From: Sphingobacterium spiritivorum ATCC 33861 | GTDB taxonomy: Bacteria > Bacteroidota > Bacteroidia > Sphingobacteriales > Sphingobacteriaceae | DNA: 64,000 bases | NCBI RefSeq assembly: GCF_000143765.1 | Contig: NZ_GL379770.1 | Coordinates: forward strand, 1,948,903-2,012,902 | Direction: 5' to 3' | In this document: positions 41,713 to 50,779 of the stretch, one piece after another | Position numbering within the stretch: the first letter of the stretch is position 1 | How the letters are laid out: each line of letters begins with the position of its first letter | The notes under the pieces: model-generated | Databases searched by the model: none | Told to the model about the DNA's origin: nothing | The model's input: only the letters and a program-made list of their open reading frames with translations | Position numbers and translations under genes: made by a program

Positions 41713-42927
41713 TTATTCAGATAGTCTTTCGAAACCAAAAGTATCTGCTCTGTCGTCTTTTTTTCCATCTAAGGTATTGCGGATAATCTGAGCAGCGATC
41801 ATACTGAAGGTAATGCCATTACCACCGTATCCCAATGCATACAGCATCCTTTTCTTACCTGGCCATGCACCGATAAAAGGTAATCCATCTTTTGTCGAAG
41901 AAAATGTACCACACCAGGCCATACTGACTTCAAACTTAATTTCAGGAAACATTTTCTTTAGTTTGTAGGATAGTTTCCGGACTTTTTTCCGCAGCAACAA
42001 ATCCCGTACCTTCGGATTGCGAAAGGGTTCATCCTCCCCTCCCATCATGATCCGGTTGTCTGCAGTAGAACGCATGTAAAAATAAGGAGACTGCGTTTCC
42101 CAGATCAGACTCTTTTCTTTCCAGAACTGTACATCTGCAATAGGATTCGTGACTAATGCATAGGTAGAATTGAGTTGCATCACTTCTTTTGGTAAAAATT
42201 GACCGGCTTCAAATCCTGCAGCAATAATCACGTATTTACAGGAAATAACAAATCCGCCTTTGGTCTTCAGATCATATCCTTCCCGCTTTTCCTGATAGCT
42301 GACAATCTCTACAGGACTGTAGATATCCAGTTCTTTTTTACTGTGATGATAATTTAATATACCTGTTGCAGCGGCATACGCATCCATCTGGGCGGACTGA
42401 TCATTATAAAGTGCTCCAAATCCCTCAATACCGTATTCTTTCAGGAGTTGCTCTTCATCCAGATAAGATACCGGCAGTCCATATTGTGTACGAACATCAT
42501 ATTCTTCACCAATCATTCTTCGTCCTTTCCTGTTACTGGCAAGAAATATGGTCGAGACACGTTTGAAGTCTGCTTTTACATTTACCTGTTTCAAGACATT
42601 CTCCAAATCAGTGATAGACTGCAAACTCGATTGGTAGGCTTGTACAGCTTTCTTTTCACCTACATCCTTAAGCATCTGGCTCAGAGGCACATCTATCTCG
42701 TACTGCAATTGTGCAGTACTCGCTGCTGTACTGCCTGTAGCAACGGTTCTTTTATCAAAAATGGCACACTTAATTCCAGCCTCGCACAGTTCATGAGCCA
42801 CCAAAGATCCTGTGATTCCTGATCCGATAATCGCAACGTCTATTTTTAAGTCTTCCTGAAGGGGCTTATTGTAATCGTAAAGGGCATTTTTTATTATCCA
42901 AAAAGGTAGTCCCGAATATAAATCCAT
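41713..42927 (-). CDS. NAD(P)/FAD-dependent oxidoreductase of the DAO family
   Basis: The 404-residue protein has the FAD-binding motif VAIIGSGITGSLVAHELCEAG near residue 30, TGSTAASTAQLQYEIDVPL, MMGGEDEPFRNP and a C-terminal GLPFIGAWPGKKRMLYALGYGGNGITFSMIAAQII. It belongs to the D-amino-acid-oxidase/gamma-glutamylputrescine-oxidase-like (PuuB) group. The substrate is not determinable. It stands alone; no neighbouring gene suggests a pathway except, loosely, the putrescine genes far upstream. Confidence 0.85.
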   Translation of the reverse strand: MDLYSGLPFWIIKNALYDYNKPLQEDLKIDVAIIGSGITGSLVAHELCEAGIKCAIFDKRTVATGSTAASTAQLQYEIDVPLSQMLKDVGEKKAVQAYQSSLQSITDLENVLKQVNVKADFKRVSTIFLASNRKGRRMIGEEYDVRTQYGLPVSYLDEEQLLKEYGIEGFGALYNDQSAQMDAYAAATGILNYHHSKKELDIYSPVEIVSYQEKREGYDLKTKGGFVISCKYVIIAAGFEAGQFLPKEVMQLNSTYALVTNPIADVQFWKEKSLIWETQSPYFYMRSTADNRIMMGGEDEPFRNPKVRDLLLRKKVRKLSYKLKKMFPEIKFEVSMAWCGTFSSTKDGLPFIGAWPGKKRMLYALGYGGNGITFSMIAAQIIRNTLDGKKDDRADTFGFERLSE

Positions 42928-42989
42928 ATAATATTATTTATATCAAAAAACAAAACCGGCAAACAAAAGTTTCGTAAAATCCTTTTAAA

Positions 42990-43018
42990 TAAAAAAGGAC
43001 CGTCTGTAATACGGTCCT
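42990..43018 (-). terminator. Intrinsic terminator downstream of the MscS gene
   Basis: On the minus strand AGGACCGT, 7-base loop, ACGGTCCT, then UUUUUUAUUU. It is more than 140 bases past the MscS stop, so the 3' untranslated part of that mRNA is antisense to the whole 48-residue gene. Confidence 0.8.
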
Positions 43019-43024
43019 GATATA

Positions 43025-43032
43025 TACTTTTG
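43025..43032 (+). promoter_or_regulatory. -7 box of the 48-residue protein gene
   Basis: TACTTTTG matches TAnnTTTG and ends 5 bases before the ATG at 43038, suggesting a nearly leaderless mRNA. Confidence 0.55.
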
Positions 43033-43037
43033 TAATT

Positions 43038-43184
43038 ATGCGCAAATCTATTTTCAGACTATTGGCAAAGATCAATAAGGTGATTCTTCCAAAACTGAGT
43101 AAGAAAGATCCCACAAAACTGACCAAATTTCAACAGGCTATTTTAGCCTATCGTTACTTTATTACGACTCGCGCTTTGGATTAG
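43038..43184 (+). CDS. Conserved 48-residue basic protein
   Basis: The frame encodes MRKSIFRLLAKINKVILP and ends with ITTRALD; a quarter of the residues are Lys or Arg, with a hydrophobic face but no clear membrane span. From memory, very similar short proteins recur in Bacteroidota and are sometimes mislabelled SsrA-binding protein, although they are far too short to be SmpB. A perfect -7 box 5 bases upstream supports expression. Its last 23 bases overlap the 3' end of the convergent MscS gene. Function unknown. Confidence 0.75.
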   Translation: MRKSIFRLLAKINKVILPKLSKKDPTKLTKFQQAILAYRYFITTRALD

Positions 43185-44031
43185 TCGTCATCGTCAGCTT
43201 ATCATTTACAATATGAAGCTCTGTCTGTGGAAAAGGAATGCTTATACCATGTTTATCCAGGGCGTTTTTAATGACCTCCTGATTTTCATTATTCGCAGGC
43301 CAGAAGTTTTCTTTCTTAGCCCATGCACGTATAGTAAGGTTCACGGAACTATCAGCAAGCTCGCTTACAAAGATTTCCGGAGCAGGTGTTTCCAGAATAC
43401 GGTTATCTGATTTGAGTACTTCCAGAATAATATCCTTAGCCGTTTTAATATTGGCATCATACGATATACCGATTACATATTCCAATCTTCTGTTTACAAT
43501 CTTGGTGTAGTTTTTTATAACTGAATTGGCCAGTGTACCATTCGGGCTGAATACCCGTATTCCGTCGGCACCAATTAAAGTAGTATAAAGCAAATCTATA
43601 CGTTCTACCGTACCAGCCGAACCATTGGCACTGGAAACATAATCTCCGACTTCAAATGGTCTGAACATTAAAATCAATACACCTCCTGCAAAATTAGAAA
43701 GACTGCCCTGCAATGCCATACCTACCGCCAGACCAAATGCTGATAATGCTGCTATGAAAGATGTGGTCTGAATACCCATTGTACTTGCTGCAGTAAGAAT
43801 AAGTAAAGCATACAGGATAAACTTTAACATGCTGGATATAAATGCACGTATGGATACGTCTATATTGCGTCTTTCAAAACGCTTATTCATGATATTGATC
43901 AGAAATTTGATCAGATACCGACCAAAGAATAATATGCCCAGACCTACCGCAATACTGGGTATACTGACAATAACTACATCTATAAGTTTTTCTAATCCGC
44001 CTTCAAATCTGCTAATATTTACTGTTTCCAT
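43162..44031 (-). CDS. Small-conductance mechanosensitive channel, MscS family
   Basis: From ATG 44031 the protein has 289 residues: three N-terminal membrane helices, the pore-lining stretch ALSAFGLAVGMALQGSLSNFAGGVLILMFRPFEVGDYV (the glycine/alanine-rich TM3), then the beta domain (GTVERIDLLYTTLIGADGIRVFSPNG) and an alpha/beta C-terminal cage. It opens at the inner membrane under hypo-osmotic tension. An ATG at 44067 is possible, but the -7 box ends 3 bases before it. The gene converges with and overlaps the 48-residue gene. Confidence 0.93.
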   Translation of the reverse strand: METVNISRFEGGLEKLIDVVIVSIPSIAVGLGILFFGRYLIKFLINIMNKRFERRNIDVSIRAFISSMLKFILYALLILTAASTMGIQTTSFIAALSAFGLAVGMALQGSLSNFAGGVLILMFRPFEVGDYVSSANGSAGTVERIDLLYTTLIGADGIRVFSPNGTLANSVIKNYTKIVNRRLEYVIGISYDANIKTAKDIILEVLKSDNRILETPAPEIFVSELADSSVNLTIRAWAKKENFWPANNENQEVIKNALDKHGISIPFPQTELHIVNDKLTMTTNPKRES

Positions 44032-44069
44032 ACAATTGTTAAAATTTGAATATATTTGATTTTTCATTC

Positions 44070-44077
44070 CAAAGGTA
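44070..44077 (-). promoter_or_regulatory. -7 box of the MscS gene
   Basis: TACCTTTG on the minus strand, 39 bases before ATG 44031 and 3 bases before the alternative ATG 44067. Confidence 0.5.
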
Positions 44078-44140
44078 GGAAGAATTGATTTTTTGCACTG
44101 TATTTTCTTTAACTTTTAAAAATCTTTAACATTCATTTCT

Positions 44141-45319
44141 ATGATTTATTTAGATAATAATGCTACCACAGCACTCGATCCGGATGTATTGGAAGAAATG
44201 ATACCCTACCTCACGCTTTCCTATGGAAATGCGTCGAGTATACAACATAAACCTGGCAGAATTGCTTCTGCTGCAGTAGTAAAAGCCAGAAAGCAGATTG
44301 CTACAAGTATTCATGCAAGTGAGAAAGAAATCTTCTTTAATTCAGGTGCTACAGAGGCAATCAACACCGTTATAAAAGGTGTATTTGCGCTTTACTCAGG
44401 CAAAGGAAAACATATTATTACTTCAGCTACTGAACATAAAGCAGTACTCGCGTGTTGTGAGCATCTTGAGAAAAAAGGCGCAGAAATAACGTATGTCCCA
44501 ACAGACAATAATGGTATGATAGATACAAGTACACTGGCAGATCTGATCCGGCCGGATACCATTCTTGTAGCATTGATGGCAGCTAACAACGAAAGTGGTG
44601 TTATTCATCCCATAGAGGAGATTGCGACAATTACCAAAGAGAAGAATACTTTGTTTTTTTGTGATGCTACCCAGTATGTAGGTAAAGTACCGCTTAATCT
44701 CGAAAAGACCATGATCGACATTCTTTGCTTCAGTGCGCACAAGTTTCATGGTCCCAAAGGTACAGGAGCTTTATATATCCGCAGAAAATCCAGACCCACG
44801 CAGATAGTGCCCCTCATACACGGAGGTAAACAGGAACAGGGATTCCGTGGCGGAACCTATAATGTCCCTGCTATTGTCGGAATGGGAAAAGCGCTCGAAC
44901 TGGCAGTCTCTGATTTGACCTGTCAGCAAAATATTTCCGACTTAAGGGATTTGTTAGAAAGCACGATCTTAACTGAAATACCGGACACAGAAGTCATTGC
45001 TTCAGCAGTATCCCGTATTGCCAATACTTCTAATATTACATTCAAACATACCAAAGCTACGGAAATCATGAGCAGGCTTCCCGATATAGCTATATCTGCA
45101 GGCTCGGCCTGTGTATCGGGTGACCGTGATCCTTCACATGTACTCAAAGCAATGCACCGCAGCGATGAAGAAGCGTTTTGCAGCCTGCGATTTAGTCTGA
45201 GCAGATATACAACGGAGGAAGAAATTAAAGAGACAGTTGCGAAACTCCGGACTGTTGTCCGGCAGATCCGCGATCAGTCTCCTGTATGGCAGCTGTACAA
45301 GGATGGGCTTTTGGATTGA
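44141..45319 (+). CDS. Cysteine desulfurase (NifS/IscS family)
   Basis: The 392-residue PLP enzyme starts MIYLDNNATTALDPDV, has NSGATEAINTVIKG, the PLP lysine K201 in CFSAHKFHGPKGTGAL, and the catalytic cysteine C324 in SAGSACVSGDRDPSHVL. It transfers cysteine sulfur as a persulfide to Fe-S assembly scaffolds or tRNA-thiolation proteins. The next gene is an IscA-like carrier, which supports an Fe-S role. No iscU or sufBCD is in the window. A 77-bp gap to the next gene leaves co-transcription open. Confidence 0.94.
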   Translation: MIYLDNNATTALDPDVLEEMIPYLTLSYGNASSIQHKPGRIASAAVVKARKQIATSIHASEKEIFFNSGATEAINTVIKGVFALYSGKGKHIITSATEHKAVLACCEHLEKKGAEITYVPTDNNGMIDTSTLADLIRPDTILVALMAANNESGVIHPIEEIATITKEKNTLFFCDATQYVGKVPLNLEKTMIDILCFSAHKFHGPKGTGALYIRRKSRPTQIVPLIHGGKQEQGFRGGTYNVPAIVGMGKALELAVSDLTCQQNISDLRDLLESTILTEIPDTEVIASAVSRIANTSNITFKHTKATEIMSRLPDIAISAGSACVSGDRDPSHVLKAMHRSDEEAFCSLRFSLSRYTTEEEIKETVAKLRTVVRQIRDQSPVWQLYKDGLLD

Positions 45320-45396
45320 TTTTTGACAGAATACTAACAGAGAACACATTGCTTATTTTTAAAAAAATAGCGTAATTTGTAAGAAAAGCAGAAAAC

Positions 45397-45732
45397 ATGG
45401 ACAGCATGATCACCATTACAGATAAAGCGAAAGAACGTATCCAATCTATCATGAAGACGGAACAGTACGACGACAGTTATTTTGTTAGGGTCGCCGTAGA
45501 GAGTGGCGGTTGCTCAGGTCTTTCTTATAAACTCGATTTTGATAACGAAGAAAAAAAGGGAGACCAGTTCTCTGAAGATAAAGGAATAAAAATCTGTCTG
45601 GATATTAAATCATATTTGTATCTGGCGGGTACCGAACTTGATTATTCAGACGGACTAAATGGTAAGGGATTTGAATTCCATAATCCTAACGCCAGCAGAA
45701 CTTGTGCCTGTGGAGAGAGTTTCTCGGTGTAA
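45397..45732 (+). CDS. Iron-sulfur cluster assembly accessory protein (IscA/HesB/SufA family)
   Basis: The 111-residue A-type carrier has the three conserved cysteines: one in VESGGCSGLSYKLDF and two in RTCACGESFSV at the C-terminus, with FEFHNPNA before them. It carries Fe-S clusters or iron to apoproteins. A start at MITITDKAKERI, three codons in, is equally plausible. It follows the cysteine desulfurase gene, giving a minimal two-gene Fe-S module. A strong terminator follows. Confidence 0.93.
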   Translation: MDSMITITDKAKERIQSIMKTEQYDDSYFVRVAVESGGCSGLSYKLDFDNEEKKGDQFSEDKGIKICLDIKSYLYLAGTELDYSDGLNGKGFEFHNPNASRTCACGESFSV

Positions 45733-45745
45733 ACCTGAAAATAAT

Positions 45746-45785
45746 AAACCCCGATTTTTAGTTTTTTGCTAACTATCGGGGTTTT
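45746..45785. terminator. Terminator between the IscA-like and M16 peptidase genes
   Basis: Outer stem AAACCCCGAT/ATCGGGGTTT (10 bp) with an additional inner AGTT/AACT pairing in the loop, flanked by A on the left and T on the right, so usable by both convergent genes. Confidence 0.85.
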
Positions 45786-45822
45786 CATATCATAAACATA
45801 CAAAGTACTTAATGTATTGCGG

Positions 45823-48753
45823 TTAGTAGCCAAAAATCTCTTTCAATGTTAAAGTCTTCACAGAGCCAAATTTGGCCATATCTTCTTGTGTAACATTTTT
45901 ATCGGAAGCAAGAATTAAATAAGTATAAGGCTTGTTAGCTAATTTTTCACGATGGAAAGCATTGATAGTTTCAAAGGTAACCGACCTGATCTCTTTATAC
46001 CTGTCCATTCTCGAATCGTAGTTGTAGCCTAATTTTTTATCGTCAAAGTAGCGCTTAAAAATTTCATCATTCAATATCCTCCAAGATTGGTATGAACTCA
46101 ATAAACTAGCCTTGACAGCATCAAAAATTTTCTCCCTTTTTGGCAGCACATTCAATAACTCATCCATGCCTGATATGGCTTCGTTCATTTTGTCAGCCTG
46201 AGTGCCTACGTAGGCAGTCATACTGCATTGTTTGTCCGGTCTGTCAGGAGAGTCGTAACTTGCATATGTTAAATAGGCCAAAGACTTAGACTCTCTGATG
46301 GTTTGGAAAACAATCGAACTCATACCCATTCCAAAATAGTTGTTGAATACTTTTATGGTCGTTTCGTCAGCCTTGTTGTATAAGCCAGTGTTTCTCCACC
46401 AGCAGATTTCAGATTGTACCATATCGTAGTTGATAAAGTAAACCCTGTTTGAATCCTGAATGCTGTAGGTATAGACATTAGCCGGAGCTACAGGGGTAAA
46501 CGCTTTTGGTAATGCATGTGCTTGTTGGATATCAGCTGTAAAGGCTGTTATATCTTTAGGTCCGTAATAGGTTATCACATGCTCGTAGTTTTTCAGGTTC
46601 TTCAACAGATAGATCAGATCGTCTGCCCTGATGTTCTTTACCTCGTCATTTGATAGCACATTGTTGAAAGGGTTTAACCTGCCATATTGGGCATAGGAAG
46701 TAAGACCGTTCATGATGGTTCTTTTGTCCAGTTTCGAATTCTCCCTTGTTTTAAGGATACTGCTTTTCAATTCAGCCAAAGCCTTTTCATTTACTACTAC
46801 ATTGGCAAAAATATGCTCAACCAATGCAACTGCCTTGTCAAAGTTTTCCTGTAAACCACTTATTTCAAGGATAGTACTTTCATCTTTCACGTCTATTCTA
46901 TAGGAGCAGGCAATCTTATAAAATTCCCTGCTCAGTTCCTCAGCGGTATATTTTTCGGTACCAAGGTAAGGCAAGTAAGCGACAGCGTGCCGTAGCAGCT
47001 TGTTGTTTTTGTTTCCAAGGTTGAAACGATAAGTCATTTTGAAAATAGAATTTTCCGTATTTTTGACGGCCAGTACTTCGGCGATACCTGATTTGCCAAA
47101 GCTAATGTTCTTTTGATAATCCAGAAACTTGGGTACAATAGGTTTATCCGCCACATTCATCAGATTCCTTGCAAATTCGGAAGATAAGCCGGTATTTGTA
47201 TGGATAGGCGTAATGGGTGGTTTTTCTATCTTGACGATGTTTTTATCTTCGCCTTTGTGTTTATAGCCTATTACATAGTTATCCTTAAAGAATGTGTTGG
47301 CAAAAGCTATCACTTCTTCCTTGGTAATTTTTGCCATGTTATTGGTTTCGTTCAGCGTCCTGTCATATCCGGTGCCTTTGTTCAGGATAAATGCCTTAGT
47401 AAGACTTCGTAATCTGTTGCTACGATCATCAAAATATTCCAAGGAACTTAATTTTCTGTTGGCAACAATTGCTGTCAATAATTCATCCTCAAATTTACCA
47501 TCTTTAAGCAACTGGATTTGCTCTAAAAGTAATTTGGCCGCCTCATCTAAGCTTTGGCCTTGCTTTGGTCTTGCCGATAAATTAAACACTCCGTAATCTT
47601 TCTTTTGTGAATAATTAACATGGGCACTCAGTAACTTTTGTTGCTTATTCAGGTTTATATCGAACAAACCAGCTTTACCATTCTTCAATATGCTGCTGAT
47701 TAACGAGAGCATCAGACTCTCTTTGCTATTCTCAGCATAACCACGGTAATAAATCTCGAGCATTTCTTCATTCGGGCCATATAAGTCAACCCTTTGTATA
47801 TTGGTTAAAGGCTTTTCTGGTGCAGGATTGTATAGTGATAGTGGTTTAGGCACCATATAGCTGAATGCTTTATCCACTTTTTTAATCATCTCATCCGGAT
47901 TCAGATCTCCTACTAAGATAACCGCCATATTATTAGGCACATAGTACCTGTTATAGTAGTTGCGGATTTCGATTAACGAAGGGTTTTTAAGATGTTCAAT
48001 AGTACCTATGCCTGATTGTTGTCCATAATTGTGCGTAGGGAACAATTTGCTCTCCATGGCTCTCACCAACCTCCATATATCACTATCCAGGTCTGTGTTC
48101 ATCTCCTCATAAACTGCTTCCAGCTCCGTATGAAAAGTACGGAATACAGGCTTGCGGAAACGCTCCGACTCGATGGCTAAAAACTTATCTACCGCATTTG
48201 ATGGGAATCTAGCGGAATAGTCTGTACTTTCGGCCGAAGTCCCGGCACCGCCTCCACCCCCGATTTCTTGTATCATTTTATCATACTCGTTGAGGATAGC
48301 GAAGTTAGAGGCTTCGCCGGATACCTTGTCGATTTCTTTGTAAATCTCTTTACGTTGTGCAGCATCAGTTGTTTTATTGTACTTTTCGTAAAGCGCATCA
48401 ATCTTGTCCAGCAATGGTTTTTCTTTGGTCCAGTTCGCGGTCCCAAATTTATCAGTCCCTTTAAACATAAGGTGTTCCAGGTAATGCGCCACACCCGTTG
48501 CGTTTTTCGGATCGGAATTACTGCCTGCCCGTACGATTATATTAAAATTAATTTCAGGTGCCCTGAAATCTGAAGAAAGAATCACTGTTAAGCCGTTTTT
48601 CAAAGTATAGAATCGGCTTTTGAGCGGGTCGTTGGTTATATATTTATAATTGTAGCCTCCCGATGTGGCTGTTTTCCACTGATAGGTGGAATTTTGAGCG
48701 GATAAGTTGAAACTTGCTAAAATAAGGAAACAATTCAATAGTATCTTTTTCAT
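45823..48753 (-). CDS. Secreted M16-family (insulinase-type) zinc peptidase, two-repeat
   Basis: The 976-residue protein has a signal peptide (MKKILLNCFLILASFNLSAQ) and an inverted zinc motif HYLEH at H90-E93-H94 (GVAHYLEHLMFKGT) with the distal glutamate in HTELEAVYEEMN. A glycine-rich segment (IGGGGGAGTSAESTDYSARFPSN) precedes it. Further along are the paired non-catalytic M16 domains typical of the one-chain family. It should be a periplasmic peptidase of unfolded peptides. It is preceded by a long empty intergenic region. Confidence 0.93.
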   Translation of the reverse strand: MKKILLNCFLILASFNLSAQNSTYQWKTATSGGYNYKYITNDPLKSRFYTLKNGLTVILSSDFRAPEINFNIIVRAGSNSDPKNATGVAHYLEHLMFKGTDKFGTANWTKEKPLLDKIDALYEKYNKTTDAAQRKEIYKEIDKVSGEASNFAILNEYDKMIQEIGGGGGAGTSAESTDYSARFPSNAVDKFLAIESERFRKPVFRTFHTELEAVYEEMNTDLDSDIWRLVRAMESKLFPTHNYGQQSGIGTIEHLKNPSLIEIRNYYNRYYVPNNMAVILVGDLNPDEMIKKVDKAFSYMVPKPLSLYNPAPEKPLTNIQRVDLYGPNEEMLEIYYRGYAENSKESLMLSLISSILKNGKAGLFDINLNKQQKLLSAHVNYSQKKDYGVFNLSARPKQGQSLDEAAKLLLEQIQLLKDGKFEDELLTAIVANRKLSSLEYFDDRSNRLRSLTKAFILNKGTGYDRTLNETNNMAKITKEEVIAFANTFFKDNYVIGYKHKGEDKNIVKIEKPPITPIHTNTGLSSEFARNLMNVADKPIVPKFLDYQKNISFGKSGIAEVLAVKNTENSIFKMTYRFNLGNKNNKLLRHAVAYLPYLGTEKYTAEELSREFYKIACSYRIDVKDESTILEISGLQENFDKAVALVEHIFANVVVNEKALAELKSSILKTRENSKLDKRTIMNGLTSYAQYGRLNPFNNVLSNDEVKNIRADDLIYLLKNLKNYEHVITYYGPKDITAFTADIQQAHALPKAFTPVAPANVYTYSIQDSNRVYFINYDMVQSEICWWRNTGLYNKADETTIKVFNNYFGMGMSSIVFQTIRESKSLAYLTYASYDSPDRPDKQCSMTAYVGTQADKMNEAISGMDELLNVLPKREKIFDAVKASLLSSYQSWRILNDEIFKRYFDDKKLGYNYDSRMDRYKEIRSVTFETINAFHREKLANKPYTYLILASDKNVTQEDMAKFGSVKTLTLKEIFGY

Positions 48754-49435
48754 ATTAAAAATAAATTATCATTAAAAATAAAATTTCAATAATATGTTTT
48801 ACTGATAAGAGTAAAATATATTAATAAAGCAGATTGTAAAATAAATATAAATCACAGATTTACAGTAAAATACAACAACAAAAAACTACGGAAGCAAGGT
48901 ACAAATTAATCGCATTAATGAAGAAATATTTTTAAAATAAAATCACACTTTTAAACTCAAATAAATAATTGTAAATAAGAAGAACTGGATCTAAGCTGAA
49001 AACCCTAGCCGACAACCTTAGAAAAAGATGTCCTTAATTTCGATATATATAATCGTATATCAAACAGTTTCGCCAAACATAACCTTAAGACGGCTCAAGA
49101 AACGGAAATTATTTTTAGATTATAAATATTAACACAAACGCGTTTATTCTACAAAAGCCTCTTAATTGTTAGCCATCTGTAACTCCATAACCTTAATATC
49201 CATATTCCTGATATTCGTACGGTTGTTGCATGGAAATATCGGAGAAATATCTCCCATGCTGAACACGATTAAGATATGCCGTATGGTATAATCTGTTTAT
49301 ATAGCTTAAAGGTTTATCTTCAATTTAACATCTGATAAGATGAAAGAATATGACTCTATATACTGTGCAAATACGGTGATGTAACCCCTTTATGTTAACT
49401 TCCTTATGAATGTGTACATTACTTTTGTGGCTTTC
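48754..49435. other. 682-bp region without a recognisable gene
   Basis: This AT-rich stretch between the divergent-facing M16 and histidine kinase ends holds no convincing reading frame, RNA gene, repeat or transposon end. A weak GGAGA-AATA-TCTCC palindrome (about 49241-49254) and an isolated TACTTTTG near 49421 are the only patterns seen. It may carry the M16 promoter at its left end and the histidine kinase 3' untranslated region at its right end, or remains of a decayed gene. Confidence 0.6.
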
Positions 49436-50779
49436 CTAAGCCTCTGTCTCTGTTACAGGTAAAGCAAGTACAAATGTATTACGATCAGTTTTGATCTGAT
49501 AAAACAGATAGCCGCCATGTGCCTCGACAATACTTTTGGATAAGGTGAGTCCTATTCCGCCCCCATCCTTTCGGGTCGTATAGAAGGGCAGAAATATCCT
49601 GGACACAATCTCAGGATCTATTATTCTTCCGGAATCAGCAAATTCTATATAAACACGTTTATTCAAAGTATAAACCTGCAGAAAGATCTCCTTAACACTC
49701 TGATTTTCTACAGCATACATGCTATTTGTAAAAAGATTGATCAACACCTGCTCCATCTGCACCGCATCTGCAAATATGCGTATATCAGAAGCTACGTCAT
49801 AATGCAAAGTGATTCCTTTCTGTTGTAATATTCCGGAATATCCACGCAGGCAATTCTGTATAAGCGGATCTACAGCTATCCATTCAGGCTGCGGGCTGGG
49901 TAACATAGTCAGACGTCTGTAGCGTTCCACAAATTTTTGCAGATGATAACTTCTGTTCAAAATGGTATCTACGCTTATCTGCACATCTTCTTTATCTTCC
50001 GCACTGAGAGATTCCTGTTCCAGAATCTCACTCACATTTCCTGCCAGTGAATGTATAGGAGTCAGTGAATTCATCAATTCATGTGCGATTACTTTCATAA
50101 TGGACAGCCAGGCTTCATTTTCTGTAGAATCTATAACACGCTGTATAGAATCCAGTAAAATGATATAATACTGCTGGTCTCCTACCTTGCTCACCGAGGT
50201 CTGAATAACAAAAGTTTGCTTTTCTTCTTTATTGATCTGAATATCTATTGTAGACTTATATTCTGCAAAATTCTTTTGTTCTATCGCCTCGTAAAATTGG
50301 GGTACAAAAGATTTAAACTGATGCCAGTATGTAATGCCGGGCAGGCCAAAATACTTGCGGAGGTATACATTCATGTTCATTACCGTCCAGCTATCTGTAC
50401 TTTTCTTCAAAATCAAAACCCCTGATTCCAGACTATTAAGCAGCTGTTGATAGATGAATGCCTGAGACTGAAGATCAAATGAGGCTTTTTTATTCTTCTC
50501 ATACAATCGTATAAGCTGATTCAGCACTATATTCTCCTTTTGTTCCTCAAAACTCAAAGTGTAATCATCATACAACATAGCCTGTACAATACTATCAAAC
50601 TTACTGTAATACCGTTTGATAAATACCCTTGTCTCAAAAACAAGGATCAGTAAAAATATAAATATACTTGTCAGTACATACCAGAGACTATGAATACCGC
50701 AGTATATAGCCACAGCAATGAGTATAGCTATTATTAATGTACGGATCACTATCCCGATCACCAATTTATGTGTAATCAT
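49436..50779 (-). CDS. Sensor histidine kinase of an NtrC-type two-component system
   Basis: Two membrane helices (about residues 7-28 and 31-48) are followed by a PAS-like region and the dimerisation box with H233 in VIAHELMNSLTPIHSLAGNV, then a HATPase domain with NLFTNSMYAV and the G2 loop in DGGGIGLTLSKSIVEAHGG. The G1 box reads FADSGRI rather than DxGxG, a deviation. The ATG overlaps the response regulator stop by ATGA, so the two are translationally coupled. It is likely to sense a periplasmic or membrane stress handled by the divergent efflux operon. Confidence 0.92.
   Translation of the reverse strand: MITHKLVIGIVIRTLIIAILIAVAIYCGIHSLWYVLTSIFIFLLILVFETRVFIKRYYSKFDSIVQAMLYDDYTLSFEEQKENIVLNQLIRLYEKNKKASFDLQSQAFIYQQLLNSLESGVLILKKSTDSWTVMNMNVYLRKYFGLPGITYWHQFKSFVPQFYEAIEQKNFAEYKSTIDIQINKEEKQTFVIQTSVSKVGDQQYYIILLDSIQRVIDSTENEAWLSIMKVIAHELMNSLTPIHSLAGNVSEILEQESLSAEDKEDVQISVDTILNRSYHLQKFVERYRRLTMLPSPQPEWIAVDPLIQNCLRGYSGILQQKGITLHYDVASDIRIFADAVQMEQVLINLFTNSMYAVENQSVKEIFLQVYTLNKRVYIEFADSGRIIDPEIVSRIFLPFYTTRKDGGGIGLTLSKSIVEAHGGYLFYQIKTDRNTFVLALPVTETEA

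Noticed and set aside
42448..42822. 124-codon plus-strand frame
   Set aside because: It lies wholly opposite the FAD oxidoreductase gene, which has clear motifs, and encodes a cysteine-rich, low-quality protein. It is a shadow.
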